Shown here piece after piece: positions 30,946-44,700 of a stretch of 64,000 nt of DNA. Below the pieces are notes generated by a model. That model had not been told where the DNA came from, did not search any database, and saw only the letters and a program-made list of their open reading frames with translations. Source of the DNA: Melanocharis versteri (lineage: Eukaryota > Chordata > Aves > Passeriformes > Melanocharitidae). Position 1 is the first letter of the stretch, and every line of letters starts with the position of its first letter. The stretch is from contig VZTG01002823.1 of the NCBI GenBank assembly GCA_013397845.1, forward strand, positions 113,957-177,956, in the 5' to 3' direction. The translations under genes were made by a program, and so were the position numbers.

Positions 30946-32350
30946 AATGCTGTCACAGATATTTCCTCTACAAATGGCTCATGAAGCCCATGTGTGACAT
31001 CGCTGTGGCCTTGCAGTGTTCTTTTAATTGTCCTGGCACGTCTTCAAAAATATGTATTTGTTTTCGGGAAGATGAAATGGAAATAAATTTTAATGAAAAA
31101 TGCGTACAGAAGTGATTACGCAGACAGAAATTAAACCGATTCTGTTATGTCTGGCAAGTCTCCTCCACCCTTTGAATAAGCTGGTTAACTCTTGGTTTTA
31201 GAACCCACAAAGAACTGGAAGACAGGACAGTGCTCATAAAGCAAAGCTGTAAGCCCAGCCAACACCGCTCACTCATCTGGGAAAAATGTGGATTTGGGGT
31301 TATTTGGAGCAGATTTAGGTGCTACCATGGAGTTTTAATGATGCTGACACTGCAGAGTAGCTCAGTGAGCTGCTCAGCAGCTCCTTGCAAGGGCCTTGGG
31401 TTTGCACTGACTGAACTCTTCGTAGTGAATCACCTATTCCTGAGTGCTGCAGAATAAACCAAGCACCAAAGCAAATGGCTCACATGGAAAGATGGCAGCC
31501 CACAGGCTCAGATGACCACCTGAACTCATAAAAGATTTCTAAATGAACAGAAAGGGACACGATGATGCATTTGAAGGATGATGGAGATGCCAGGCAAGTT
31601 CAGTTTCTCACTGCCCTGAGGCCTGTGTGTCATCCATAAATCCTCTGAGGAAGCTCTGACTTTTCACTCTCTTACAGCAGTGTTACACAAATGCCCAGTC
31701 GCCCCAACCTAAAGTTATCACAAAAATAAGAGGACACATTCCTACAGTCTGAGTGCAGGATACTCACAGACCCACTCACAGAAGTGATGGTCTCTGAATG
31801 GTATGGTATGGGTATCAGCCTCTGAGCTCTGAATCTTCTCTAGCTGTCCCTGAAGCATTCATCTACCTGAGGGCTCAAGCTTACCAATCTTTACAACACA
31901 AACATTACCTGCTTGGACTTATTTAGATTAAAATTGCAAACCACTTATTTCCTGGACATTAAATTTGAGTATAAAGTTTCAAACCCCGTTGTGAGACCTC
32001 TCCATGCCCTGCTGTAGCCAAGCAGCAGCCACTAATGCTGCTGGCACACGCTCTTGCCAGGCTGCACCTAATCACTGCCCGCTGAGCCACGGCACAGACA
32101 CAAAAGCAGGAATTAAGAGAGCTGTTGTAGATCACAGGTACGATCAGCTGGGAACTTACGGAGAACAGCAGCTGTAAAATGTGTCATTGTCAGAGAATTT
32201 GGAAGGGCAGGTGCCTGTACTCTGTTGGTCCTTCAGCAACGCTTTACCACTGCCTAGGTGCTCTTTGGACTTCAGTATGGTTTGCCCCAGTGATTGCTCC
32301 CAGCCCTGTCACCAGATTCATCTCTGCTTGGGCAACAAGTGCTGGAGACT

Positions 32351-32520
32351 CATAGAATCCTCCGGGCTGGAATTCTAGGATCACTGAGTCCAGCCACCGA
32401 TCTAACACTGCCAAGCCCACCAGCTTCAGGGTGGTTTCCCATCACAACACGACGAGCTGTGGCTGCCTGAAGGGCTCCTGCCTGGTCTGAGACCTCATCC
32501 AGGTCCTCCACAGCCAGCAA
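32351..32520 (-). mobile_element. Diverged CR1 LINE fragment, antisense
   Basis: CATAGAATCCTCCGGGCTGG, then GGATCACTGAGTCCAGCC and CTAACACTGCCAAGCCCACC match the antisense end of a CR1 subfamily. The similarity is clear to about 32425 and only suggestive beyond. Confidence 0.6.
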
Positions 32521-35500
32521 GGGATGGGAACACTTCATGGGGACAATGTAGCTCACCTGCCCCAGACATCTGTTCTGAAGCCCCAGGGATCTTCACAGAA
32601 ATATCTTGGATTAGACATGACTCATGGAGTGATTCAAGTACCTGTGACTCAGCTTTCAATCGATTGTTGTGGCCGTAGCCCAGCTGGTAAAATCTAATGT
32701 GAAGGTCATTTGAATGAAATGAAACAGGCGTCTTCCTAGGGATCATTTACTGCCTTTGACTCTTCCTTATGGATTTTCTCATTTCAGAAAGTGGAGTGAC
32801 AACATACAATCTCTTCCATACAAAGCCTGACTCATTTATCCACGCAAACTCAACAGAGGCAGGGGGGTTAAAACAGTGATTTCTTACTCTGCCTTGGCAT
32901 TTCCCTTGGGCACAGCCAGTCTGTTCCTGTGATCCTGCTCCTCATGCCCCTGGTTTATGTGTGTTCCTGCTTTTCTCTAGACTGCCTGGACAACAACTGT
33001 CATATTTAAATTCAATTTTTCAAATCATACAGTTCCTCATCTTCCCTAATAAGGGAAACCATTCCCTACGTAGAAAGGGTCATCCATTATAAGTTAAGCA
33101 ACAGTGGAAAGGAAACCCTGGGATAACTTGGTATTATCTTGCAACATCACTGTCAGCAAACAAAATACCACACAGTGGTCCTGAAATATTTTCCTTTCTT
33201 TTTTTTTTTAATTAAATCTGAACCAAAGCCATCAACCCCCCAATTCTGAAAGAAAACCCGGTAAACAACAGTTCAACTGGGCCTTCCCCAAGAGACAACT
33301 AATTTTATGCTTCATCAGAAAGAACACATTTCACTCCCAAGAATAATTTTAATCCTTTCCCTAATTCGCATACGTTAACACTGGGAAGTGATTAGAGTTG
33401 CACGACATGAAGTAATCAAGTTTAAGCACTGTACATAACGCTCAGCAATTTCTGCACAAGGCAGAACATACCCTCAACAAATTTATTAGCAGAGTTGCTC
33501 TTTTGAGACTATCTGAGGATTTTCTGTTGACAAAAATATTTCCTTTATTCCCACAGTATTTGCCTGAAGTAATCCCTGGAATACCAAAAGAACAGGACAA
33601 TAAAGAGGTTGCCTTCATAACTCTTCATACACAATTTATGGTTTGTATGGGGCCCTCTGAGTTGTTTGTTTTTTTTTTTGCTTGGCTTTTTTGACTCATC
33701 TGAACTAATCTACTTTGGGTCAAATCCAGAAGCCTTTACTGAGGCAAAGATTCATCACCTCCAAATGACCAAATCTTGAAAGAAGCTTCAGTCCCAGAAA
33801 TAAAACCATCAATTCCATCAGGCTACCTCTCAGCTAATAAATTAAATAGGTTTGGGAGTATTCTCTCAGATATTGGCCATCTGGCACAGGATGATCTGTG
33901 TCCATAATGCTTAACTCTCCCAATCTACAGAACAAAAAGTTTTTGTGAAAATTGCCTGTGGGGAGCATTGACCCATCCTGATGCACCATGATCCCATCTC
34001 ATCCCATGACCCATCCCATCTGCACCATGCCCAGGTTGTGCCATGGACATCTCTAAAAACCGAATGGTATCAAGGACTGACCTCCTGCACCAGGAAATCA
34101 GACCTCAGACTCCTTGAACATGAGCACAAATGTAGCCTCAAACTCCAGCTTGGGCCAACACTTGTTGCTGGGTTTGCGCAGTCCTTTATCACAGAAACTA
34201 TCCATGAATTCAGACATAGAACACGAGCCAAGGCTCCTGAATTTAGCAGAACATGACACTCTTTGAGTTAATCTTGGATGCTTGAACTTTCATTTTTCCA
34301 GTTATAATGCCTTCCTGATACAGTTGATAGGAAATAATCCTTGCACAATCCACCGCATGACTGTATTTCTTCACTTAATCCCTGATGGATAAGAGTGAGA
34401 GGAAGCATTAAGAGAACAGGATGAATTGACACTGTTGGCAGACCAATGTTGTGAAATATGCTCAGCATTGAACATATTGCTGCCCCTGAGCAGCAGCGAG
34501 GGAGGTCTGGGCTTTGGCTGCCTTGGCACCGCACAGAAACCGTGGTGTGATGCCTTGCTCTGCTTTACTCCTCCTCCTCCACAGCCAGGGCTCTTGCCTA
34601 GGGAATGACTAATGCCATATTCAATTTCCTTAATACAGCTTTGTATTGCTCGTACTGCAATGGAAATTTATATTGGAGTCTGAAGAGGGAGAACCTGTTC
34701 AGAAGGGAGGGGAAGGACAGCCAAAGGCAGAGCCAGGGCGGCTCTCGGGCTCACCGCCGGCTTAGCGCTCGTGGCTCACCTTCTCTCAAGGGCACCACTG
34801 TCCTTTTCAAGGGAGCACTTCTCATTTAAGTCAATTATTTCAAAGTTTTTGCTCCTTGCTCCAGTGTCAGCTTCCTGCAGAGATCTCACAACAAATCCAA
34901 GGGGAGCTCTGAACAGGGGACCTGAGCTGTGTTTTGCACTGTAACCTCCATTTAGCACCATTCCTCTGATGCTCATCCTTTCTGCCCAGTCCTTCCCTTC
35001 TTCAGGCCAAGCCTTAGGCTAAAGAATGTCTCAAAAATTCTGAGGATGGTTTTTCTTATCTATTGCTTGAAATGCATTAAAAAAAAAAAGTTAAGTACCT
35101 TTTATTGTCTGTGTAATACAGGCAGTACTGCACCATCTGTGTTTCACGTTCAGGGAGAGAGAGGCAGGAAGCGCTCACATACCCAAGGAAAGGCTATCAA
35201 ATTAAATGGAACAATGGAAAAAAAAAAGCCATCCTGTAACCTAGTTTGCATTTCTACACTGTTTAGGATGATATGAAAGTGCTACTTGATCAAAGAACAA
35301 TTTCCAGGCTATTGTACAGTCAATTGGATTTTTCTTGGATGCTGAGCTGTTCCCCAGTTCCCAAAGATATTTAACCTGGAAACACGGCTGCAGCAGCCTG
35401 AGCAGAGAAGTTGGAAATTGTGTGCAGATGCACTAAATGCTCATCCATGGCTTCACATGTGCTCACTGCCCTCCCACACAGCCCGTGGGATGTGTCCTGT

Positions 35501-37139
35501 GCGTGGCACAGCGCTGCACATCCCACAGGGACTGGGAAGGCTGACAAAGGAAAACGTAAAAGGAGGCCAGCAGCACAAAAGATGGAGGCAGGGAAACGTC
35601 CATGGTGGTCTGGGATAACGAGGGACCCAATATCCCATTTTACCAAAGCTGAGGCGCTGTTTCCCCACGCTCTCAGCAGCAAAGGCTGCTCCATGGCTGG
35701 GGCTTGGAGAGAAGCAGTTCAATCCCTCACCCCCAGACAACACCACAGGATCCCACAGCGTGTGCTGCAACTTCAGCATTAAAATGAGAAGCTCATCTAC
35801 ACCCAGCTCTTTTCCAAATCAAAGGAAAAGAAAAAAAGACATTATGGAGGAGTGGGCTGGGCGAACCATGAGTAATAATTCCTGACCCCATGCTGAGGCT
35901 GTTGTGAGGAAAAGGCTCATTCTCTCCTCCTTTACCTATTTTAAGCACTTTAGAGTTCTTCATTCCTCTCACAGAATCTCAGAGTTATTTTACCAGCCTC
36001 CAGAGCAGCCCTGGAACAGCACAGCATGGTGTTGTTACAAGCACTCAACAACAGCTTTGTGTGTGCGCTGAGCAGGCCAGGTGCTGCTGGAGGCTGGTCC
36101 TCCCAGGCATCAGCAGAGCTTGCAAGGCCTGGGATGTTCTCCATTGACATCAGTCAGGTCTTTTACAATGTAAAACAGAAAAAGAAAAATAGAGAAAATA
36201 AATAACTGCACCACAAGTCAGGAAAAAACCGTAATTCCTGGCGATAAGAGTGGGGCAGTCAAATATTCCATCCTAACAGCTCTAAAGTATTGTCTACTTC
36301 TGACAACACTATTACTATCACTAAATTTGTGTTATTATTTCAGAATATTAAGTCCATGCCCCAAAGATGTCTCTGACCAGAGTCCAATGGACTGCAAAGA
36401 GAGTGATTAGGACAGCAAAGCGTTTTGTAAAATGCCTTCTGCCATCTGCCAGCCCTGTGTCCCTTTCCAGCACTCAGATATCACTGACAGCTGCCCATCT
36501 GCAAACCCCCCACCTTGCTTCCAGCCACTCCAGAAACATTGCTTGGTTTCTCCTGCCCTACAGTCCTTCTGCATTTACAGTTACTCCTATGAAGACTCTG
36601 ACCAGCACATAGACTTTTTGCTCAAAGTCGTCCTGGAAAAACACCACCCAGCCCTCCTGTTGCAAACCTGTGGTTATATATGAGACTTCATCTCTAGTGC
36701 TACCCAGCAGGGCCCCTTCACCTGCAGGAGGGGACTCTCAGCACTGCCCTGACAGCCTGAGGGATTCATTGAGCACAGGACTGAACAGGGATGGGAAGTA
36801 AAGCAATTGCATTAGACAAGAAAGACAGAAACTTTTCTTTTTTTCTTTTTTGTGCGCTCAGTAGAAGAAAAATAACTGCAGGGAGAGACTGTGGGTGAGT
36901 GATGGGTTCTCAGCTCAGCAATATCTCCAGAAGAAATTCTGTACCATTATATTTTGCTCTTGAGAGCAGTGATGGACGAGCTCACCCTTCACATCTTCCC
37001 ACAGTTAAGCAGAGCAGACTCTCACCAGCCTGGCTTTCTCTTGGTCCCCACTTGCCTTGACCTTTTGGGAAGGAACAGGGTAAATCCCCCCAGGGATTCA
37101 CAGCAGCCTGTGCCATCAGACTGGGAGATGCCAGTGTCT
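32521..37139. other. Intergenic DNA; no gene seen
   Basis: Unique sequence with T-rich runs near 33200 and 33667, a low-complexity CCCAT-rich stretch at about 33974-34030 and an A11 run at 35079-35089. Frames here are short and unrecognised. Nothing else could be supported. Confidence 0.5.
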
Positions 37140-37290
37140 CCACAGCCCCTCCACAGCTTCTCTGGGCAACCTGTGCCAGGGCCTCACCACCCTCTGAATA
37201 AGGAATTTCTTCCTAACATCTAATCTAAATCTCTCCTCTTCTAGTTTGAAACCATTCCCTCTTGTCCTATCGCTAGCTGCCCGTGCAAAA
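37140..37290 (-). mobile_element. CR1 LINE fragment, antisense, internal part of the 3' region
   Basis: CCACAGCTTCTCTGGGCAAC, then CTGTGCCAGGGCCTCACCAC, AGGAATTTCTTCCTAACATC and CCATTCCCTCTTGTCCTATC are diagnostic antisense CR1 blocks. The terminal (ATTCTATG) part is missing on the left, so this copy has lost its 3' end or is too diverged there to see. Confidence 0.85.
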
Positions 37291-40032
37291 TGAGAAATGT
37301 TCAGCTGAAAAACACAGCAATGAGAAATGTTCCGGTGGCAAAAATCACAGAGGAAGGTGAATGTTAAATATCCAGGCAAGAAAAAGCAACAAAGTTGTTC
37401 TCCATAACACAGAATCTGAAAATGGGGACAGAGCACATCCCAGTACTCTGCTATTACACACTGCAAATAAATTGTTTCTGCAAGAGAAATAGGTATTTTC
37501 TGAGCCAAAAAAAAAGAAAAGCAGAGCAGGGACTAATCAAATTCAATGTTCTTCAGCAGTGTAAGACTAATGCCTCCCACTCCAATGTCATTTCAATAAT
37601 TTGAAAAGAGAAGTAAAACCTTTAATGTCTAATTTGCTTTTCATGTAGCTGTTTTCAGGACCAGAGGATCTCAGTGTATCAGTATCCCACCACAAGCATT
37701 CCTGAGTTCATCTCCAAATGCCCCTGGGTAGAAGTTCATCATGAGGTTGGGTCATTATGAAGATGGTGGCACGGACCAGAAGGTCTGGGGTCAGGTTCAG
37801 ACCTCGGAAGTGTTGTGCCATCCCCAGAGCAAAGTTTTGGCCAACCACTTGCACCTGGCTAATATTGACGGAATGAGAGCACTGTTTGCCTTGGCTCTTG
37901 CTTTTGGAGAAGGCCTGGAAGCCCCTGGCAGCTGCAGGCAGGGAACAGGTATGTTCAGTTTGGGGGAAAAGCAAGCACAGATGTCAAAATGCCACTTTAT
38001 CAGATTCATCAAGGAATGTGATAATTAAATAAACCCAAACCCAGAGGTTTTTGGGTTTTTTCATTCCAATCTGTACCTATTGCTTCTCTTTCCTTCATTT
38101 CTGCCCACTATTTGGCTAAAGTTTAATCCATCTGGACCACATGACTTCCATGGATCAGCCTCCTGTAAGGCGGTGGAAAACATGCATCCAGATCCAGGTC
38201 GTGATTTTGCATGCCCAAAAGGCATCTCACACATTTTTAGAATATACCTCACCCTCACTGTTCAGACGTCTCCTCCTTTTAGCTCATCCACTGGGTGCTC
38301 AGGTGGGAGACCAGGAATAAGATTAGTTTTAAGAAAATAAAAGAAACTGCTCAATATTCTGGAAATGTTGAAGCTGGGAGGAGAATTAAAACCAAAACAA
38401 CACCTCCCTTCCACACAGAAGAAATTACCACTGTCTAGCCATCCTTTATTTTTTTAATTTTATAAATTTCCCCTTGCTATTAAGGATTATTTGCATTGCC
38501 AAAAACCAATTTCTCTTTGCCAGCTCCTCCTTGTAGTCTATAGTCTCCTTTTTCCTGTGGAGACAAAGCCATAGCAAATAATAGCACTGCAGATATGCCA
38601 GATAAATAACGAAAGAAATATTACTATATATGCTAGACTTTGCCTTGAAAGCATCAAATACGTGTGTATTTCCAGCTTTAAATGAAAAAAAAAAAGAGAG
38701 CTTCTGAAAAAATAAAATGCACTTCTTGGACTAGACATGACTTTTAATTTTAAAATACAAGTTAACCCTTGCTCATGATGGTGCTGGACTGACACGGAGG
38801 GGGCTCTGATCAGTTTTTCTCCTACATTTACAAATGAAGCACAGCTCTCTTCTAGGAAGATCCGCATCTCTAAAGAAAGTTATAAAAAGGGTTTGTAAAT
38901 CTTTGTCAGGTTCCTGAGTGCCAACAAAAGTGCAAGCTTGAGCCATTCCTTCAGATGGATTTGATGATGGCAGTGCCCACCCCGAGAAAGCCGCTGAGCT
39001 GGATCCCTTCCCCAGCACATTTCACAAAAGCCGACCACAAAAGCCAACATCTGCTTACAAAGCTATTGTTAGAGAGCCAACTCCTGACTTTTTAATTTAT
39101 TGTTTGTTCCCCCTGACCAAAACTCCAGCAATCTGTCTGCCAGAACTAATATTTTAAATCGCGTATTTTAACATAATTTGCATAACGCTTTCAAAACAAG
39201 TTATCGCTGTCCGCGTCCTCCTTATTTTACATCCTGCCTAATCCCAAGGTCAAGGAACTCAACAGGGGCTGCTTGATTTTTCTGAGCTTTGGGCAAGAAT
39301 TTCCAGACCCAACAAGAGCACTCTGCCAGCAAAGTGCTGCGTTTGCCACGGGTTCTCTCTGGCGTGCAATGGACACTTGGCAGCAGGACCACCCTTGGTT
39401 TGTTTTTATTCACTCTCTGCCATGTATTTTAAACTTTCATCCTTGCTCAAAAAGCCAACAGTTGTACTTGCAACATTCTTTTGTAAGGTCTTCTGTGTCT
39501 ACCACAAAAGTCTTCAATCAAAACCTGAGTAACAGCTAAAATTCATCTTTTCTAAAACATTCTTTTCCATCTTTAGTATTGTTATTATGAAAAAGTTTGG
39601 GTTGGTGCACATCTACTGTCCACGCAGCCAAACAGGAATGTCTATCATGATGACAAATTCACTTTTTCTGGTTTAAAGAGGTGCCCTTTTGCAGTCTGTT
39701 CTATAAATAATACAGTTTTTGTATAAGGTTCTTTGGGTAGATGGGTGGCAAGAGTTACCACTAGTAGCAGATATATATGAAGCTATTTTGAATCCCATGT
39801 TACACAACAATTGCAACCTGTTGTATCCATATTGATATTTTTCAGTGGTTCTACTCTGTCCTTGCACTTCCTTCATGTAAGAACCTCATTTTTCAGTTCA
39901 GAAAGGGAACAGGACTGAGCCCGTTTCTCATCAGCATCAAACAGCACATTTAACAACCAACCTGACACAAAGGCGAAGGAAATTCTGCTTCTATATTAGC
40001 ACCAANCCCAGGCCCGCACTTACCACACCGCT

Positions 40033-40064
40033 GGGCAAGGAGGACACCGGGCAAGGAGGACACC
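40033..40064. repeat. Perfect 16-bp tandem duplication
   Basis: The unit GGGCAAGGAGGACACC occurs twice back to back (40033-40048 and 40049-40064), 27 bases after an N at 40006. A recent slippage event or an assembly edge effect. Confidence 0.85.
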
Positions 40065-40189
40065 AGACATCCTGCTGGGGTACACTGAGAACCACAGACA
40101 GAAAACTGTTTTTCCCAGGTCTTTAAAAGGAACGGGAAGCCTTTTTTTGGTTTTTTTTTTTGCTTCCCCATTTATCTCCATCACAATTG

Positions 40190-40480
40190 CCTGGATCATT
40201 GCACCTCGGATCGGGTACCCCGCGCTGCCGGCGTTCACCCGGCTGGTTCGCCCGGGAGCTGGGAGGGTGGGACGGCAGCGGGCAGGACCCTCCGCCGGCG
40301 TGAATCAGCCCAGCTGAGCCGGCCTGTGAGGCCATCAGCTGATTCCTGCCGGCTGAGCCCGTGCCTCCCGTGACTCATCCTCCTCCGAGCCGAACAAAGA
40401 GCCGCCGAGCGCAGGGCTGAGTCACGGCCGCTGCGGAGGTGGCGGTGGGGTGGCTCTCGTGTCCCTCCCTGCCCCTGTTG
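40190..40480. promoter_or_regulatory. CpG-rich block with two AP-1 type motifs
   Basis: A small CpG island-like block about 23 kb upstream of the SLC7A14 coding exon. It carries TGACTCA at 40371-40377 and TGAGTCA at 40418-40424, plus several GCTGA half sites that could suit MAF/NRL-type bZIP factors. No exon or transcript start is evident. A regulatory role is an inference from composition and motifs. Confidence 0.35.
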
Positions 40481-43400
40481 TCTGTCCCCGTGGCAGCGAA
40501 CCTCGAGTCAGGGCTCTGAAAATGACGGCAGGGGGGACAAGAAAGGCCTCTGAAGAGAACAAGACCCCCCTTCCAGCCGCCTTCTGTGACAGCTCTTCAA
40601 TCTGCTTCTGCCGAGGCAGGGGGGACAGGGGTGAGGGCTGGTGCAGGGGATGACCGAGTTCCCGAGGGCTGTAATTACACGGGATTAAAATGCAGAGCTC
40701 TGCAGTTACGTTTTGACAGAAGTTACAACCTCAACAGGGGGAAAAGTCGAGGAAGGGCACCAATAAAGCAGAACAAGCAGGCAAATTTAGCTTTAAGCAC
40801 GTCTCCGCTGCCAGATTTGGCCACTTGGCACCCGCTGACAGCTGTGTATTACCCAGTGATCCTTCTTACCAGAGGCAAAACCACAAATTTCCTTGGAGGC
40901 TACTAAAATGGCTCTAGATTTCTGCTGCAGCTTTGGGCAGCATTTCTTTCCTTCCCGCAGATACCTGCTGTTTTTCCTGCAGAGAGGAGCCGGTGATGTT
41001 CCCCTGCCCGTTCCTCTCCCTGGCCAGCAGCACCCAGGGCTGCCCATCCCCTGCTCCTCGGTGCCTTCAAGAATCACTAATTATCATAAGGAAGAACATT
41101 TCCTTTAACTGCACAATGTCAAACGGCTCCAATTTAAGTGCTCGTCTGTTTTCATCAGTCCAGGGCCAAGCTGTTGTGTGATGAGACCCGCTGATGGTAT
41201 TCCACTTGTGAGCCTGCTCTGACTCTGAAATACTCAGACAATCCAGCTGCCAGCAGGAAATAGTATTTCGTAAGTCGTGGAAAAGCCAGGAAAAAAAGAA
41301 GAGGATAGGCTTGGATAAGTCCTACACGAAGGGAATTGTGAGGATACGGAGGGGCTGACATTGGTTATCTTTGAGGAACCCATTAGGCTGAACATCTGCA
41401 TTTCCAAGTAGGACTAAACTCCATCAGGAGACTGGGTTTGCTCAGATGCTGTTTTAATGTTTAATTTATTCAGAATAATTTAGCTTCATTTGGGGAGTTG
41501 CAAATGAACTGTTACTTGTTCTGTGTCAACAAATCACTGGGGTTTCTCGCTTAGAAAAATAAAAAGGAAAACACGCATATTGTCAAAGCCAATGCTGCTT
41601 GTTCACTATCCACCTTTCCAAAGACCAGCTGGTGGAGAGAGACGAGGGATAAATCACCCAGCAGTGGCCAGTGATGCTCCACAGCAACTCTGTTAAAGCA
41701 CAGCACACCTCCAGACCAATGCCCAGCAGGAAAACGGAAATTACATTCCTAGACTGCTATTTCCAGAGTGGGCATTGGAAAGAATGGAATACCAAGAAAA
41801 CCACATCTTCCTGAGTCCCCTCCCGTATGCCTGAACACCAGAAACTCCATAAAATCCCCAGGATAAATAGACTTTGTGATTTGGTGTGGGCACAAGAGGA
41901 TAAAAATTGCCCGCAGGCGTGTCCATCTGTAAGGTATTTAAGGAACTGGTGGTGTCAGGCACTGTGTGTGGCACAGGGCATCAGGCAGCTCGTGCTCCCC
42001 AGTGAATGGGAAAGAGGGAATTCAAGCTGGGTGAAGCCTGTTTATACATACATTAGTGTGGGGTCGTGGTGGTTAAATAACTGTTTTGCGCTACAATATG
42101 CGCTGTCCTACAGCGAAATTTCATTATGCACAACTTTTCTTACTCCTGTTTGTGCTATAAAAACACCTCAGGAAATTCCGTAATGCTAAAATCGCCGGCC
42201 AAGTCTCCATTCAGATCTCAAACTAGAAATAATCCGGTATCAGCACAATTAACTTGTTAGCAGAAGACCAATTTAAATTTCCCCTTAAAACATAGATCCT
42301 GGGTTTAATCCCTTCCTCTGCCATCGGTGCTCCTGCTGTGGGGCTGCTCCTGTGCAGGCAGGTCCCCCCTGACTCCTGGGGTGACCAGTGCCACCACACA
42401 GGAGCAGCTTCTGGGTCAGCAGCTGCTGGTTACCATTTCCAAGAAGCGCAGAGCAGCTTTGTCCCTGGTCCCTCAGCTTGATCCTTCCCAGTGGGAAAGA
42501 CCCAGAGGCCATTCCCTGTTCTCAGTGCTGCACCCATCAGCCCAGCGCCAGCACAAATGGAACGGCAATAAGAAATGGGGATTAAAACCATTTTTGATCA
42601 GGCTGGTGGGAAAACACTGAAGCATTAGCATTTTTTAATTAGTTGTGATGCTGTGAATGTAAAAGGCGACAATGATGAACTCTGCACGGAGGGTTTCTCC
42701 TCCTTCCCTTTGTATTTCTCTGTGATTCCTCTGCTGCTTACGTTTGTTTGCTGGTTTTCCCAAGCACTTGTTTGGTTAACAGCTACCTCTCCATAGCTTT
42801 GCCCACCATGCCAAGCCCCCAGCCTGGCTGGAGCACCTGGGCTCCCTGTTGTCCCCAGAGAGGCCATGGAGCTGTGGCACATCCCCTTGCCCTGCAGCAG
42901 GGCAGAGAGCCCGCAGCCCTGGCTCCTGGCTCGATGCAGGTCATCAAAATGCAGCTCAAATGCTGTGTTTTTCACAGAGCAACTCAAACACAACACCCAC
43001 ACGAGACAACGGCAGATCCAGGATGTAAATACCATCTCCTGCCCCGGGTGGTGAGGACCACTGAAGATTCACATCCCTCTCAAGGAGCTGGAGAGGGGGT
43101 GGGAGGAGGGGGTTTTCCCTCGCCCCCTCCCCTGACTGCAACAGGCAGCCTTTCCTAACCAGGAGTTGTATAAGCCAGGAGAAACATGACTGAATCATAT
43201 GCTTCAGAGTCCCTGCTGGTCTCTGTTCTCATAAATCAAGAAGGTAAATATAGATCAGTCGCTGCCTGGGTTTATCAGGGTGTATTTGAGCAGAAGCTGG
43301 ACTGTCGATGCTTTATGTGGGCAGCGAGGACACACCCTGAGCATTAATCTGCTTTGTCTAATTGATGTGGTTGTTTCTCTTTCGCTGGCTGGATACATTA

Positions 43401-44130
43401 AGAAATTGTTCATTCACTCCTCCCAGCTTTTTATTGAAATCTACTTTACTGTACCTAAAAGCATGAAACGAAGCAACCCCCTTCATTTTCCCTCGTGCCC
43501 TGCGCGGAAGAGATTGCACCAACTCCTGCCTCAGCTCTTATTTCCAGCTCTGCTCAGTGCTGGTTTCATGAGACTGAAAACATCGCCTCACATTAGGTAA
43601 ATCTTTTCATAAAAGCCATTAACTCCTCTGTGGAAAAGCCCAGTGGATTTTTCCATGAGATGTAATTTCTAAAAGCCTGTCTTTGTAAATGCGCAACGTC
43701 AAGGGCCAGGAAAATAACAATAAATTAAAAAAAAAAAAGCAGCAGAACGGGTCAATGCAAGCAGCACTTTACTTATGCACATTCTACCTGATTTCAAGAG
43801 CTACATCACGTCTATACCTGGCCAGCTCCAGAACCAATTCATCAGAAAATGTACTTTTAGCAGCAGATCTCACGGAACCAGAAAAAAACGAGTATTTGCT
43901 TTGCATTCTGGATCGACAGGGTTTTTTCTGTGAAAAACTTGTTTTTTCCTCAGTTTTCCAGTCCTTTCCCTGCACTATGAGTCTTTTGCATGCTAGCTGG
44001 CACATCAGTGATGAAAAACACGCTGTCCTAATATCCTCCTCCAGCTCTACAGAAGCTTGCTTGAAACCTATTTACTGCTGGGATGCGCATATTAATGTCT
44101 TGTCTTATTTGCCTCAACAAACATAAAGGA

Positions 44131-44700
44131 GCTATTTTAAGTTAGTAGAAGATACACAAACGATTGAAAAGTCCAATCTTTGTTTTCTAGAGAAGCCATC
44201 TGGTGCGAGTTCCCTCTTTTGCATAAGTTTTAAAGCTTCTTTGGGGTATGGACAGCACCTCCCGCATATCAACAAAATATCAACGAAAGGTCGATAAAGG
44301 ATGGTTGTCCAGGTCATGGGACCTGTGCCAGGGACCGGACACACGGCAAGTTATTGCACCAAAGCCAGGGGATGGGGCAGCCACACGGCTGAGATCCTGT
44401 TAGCAGCTCGTAAGCGAGCCGAGCCGGGACCCTGATCGCTGATAACGATATAATGAATGCCAAACTAAAACCTAAAACTATGCTACCCCAGGCTATGATC
44501 TTATCAACCTCCCCCCGAAAGCTGAGCTGCACCAGCTTCTGCGGGTCTTGAATAGGAGATTTCAACTAATATGCTGCAGGCAATTCAATCCAGGCCGCTC
44601 TGCTCTTTCAAGCAGCACTCGGCCAAGGCTGCATTACGATATTAAATCCACGGTGACTCCAGAGGTGTAGGCTTTGGCTCCTCGTCCTTCAGCTGACATG
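44131..44700. promoter_or_regulatory. CpG-retaining unique block with a hydrophobic antisense frame
   Basis: About 21 CpG sites in 570 bases at roughly 48 percent GC, well above its surroundings. On the minus strand, 44314-44565 is an 83-codon frame with one hydrophobic stretch (IIAWGSIVLGFSLAFIISL). I recognise no family, no splice context and no poly(A) signal for it, so it is described as a possible conserved non-coding element rather than a gene. Confidence 0.25.

Larger units (their letters stand above)
24275..32350. other. Intergenic DNA with a hairpin and a small tandem repeat; no gene seen
   Basis: Long unique stretch. It contains the strong inverted repeat at 25297-25342 and the 20-bp tandem repeat at 30886-30945. 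AT-rich tracts occur near 27.6-28.3 kb. No open frame above about 140 codons and none with a known domain. No RNA gene recognised. Confidence 0.5.
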
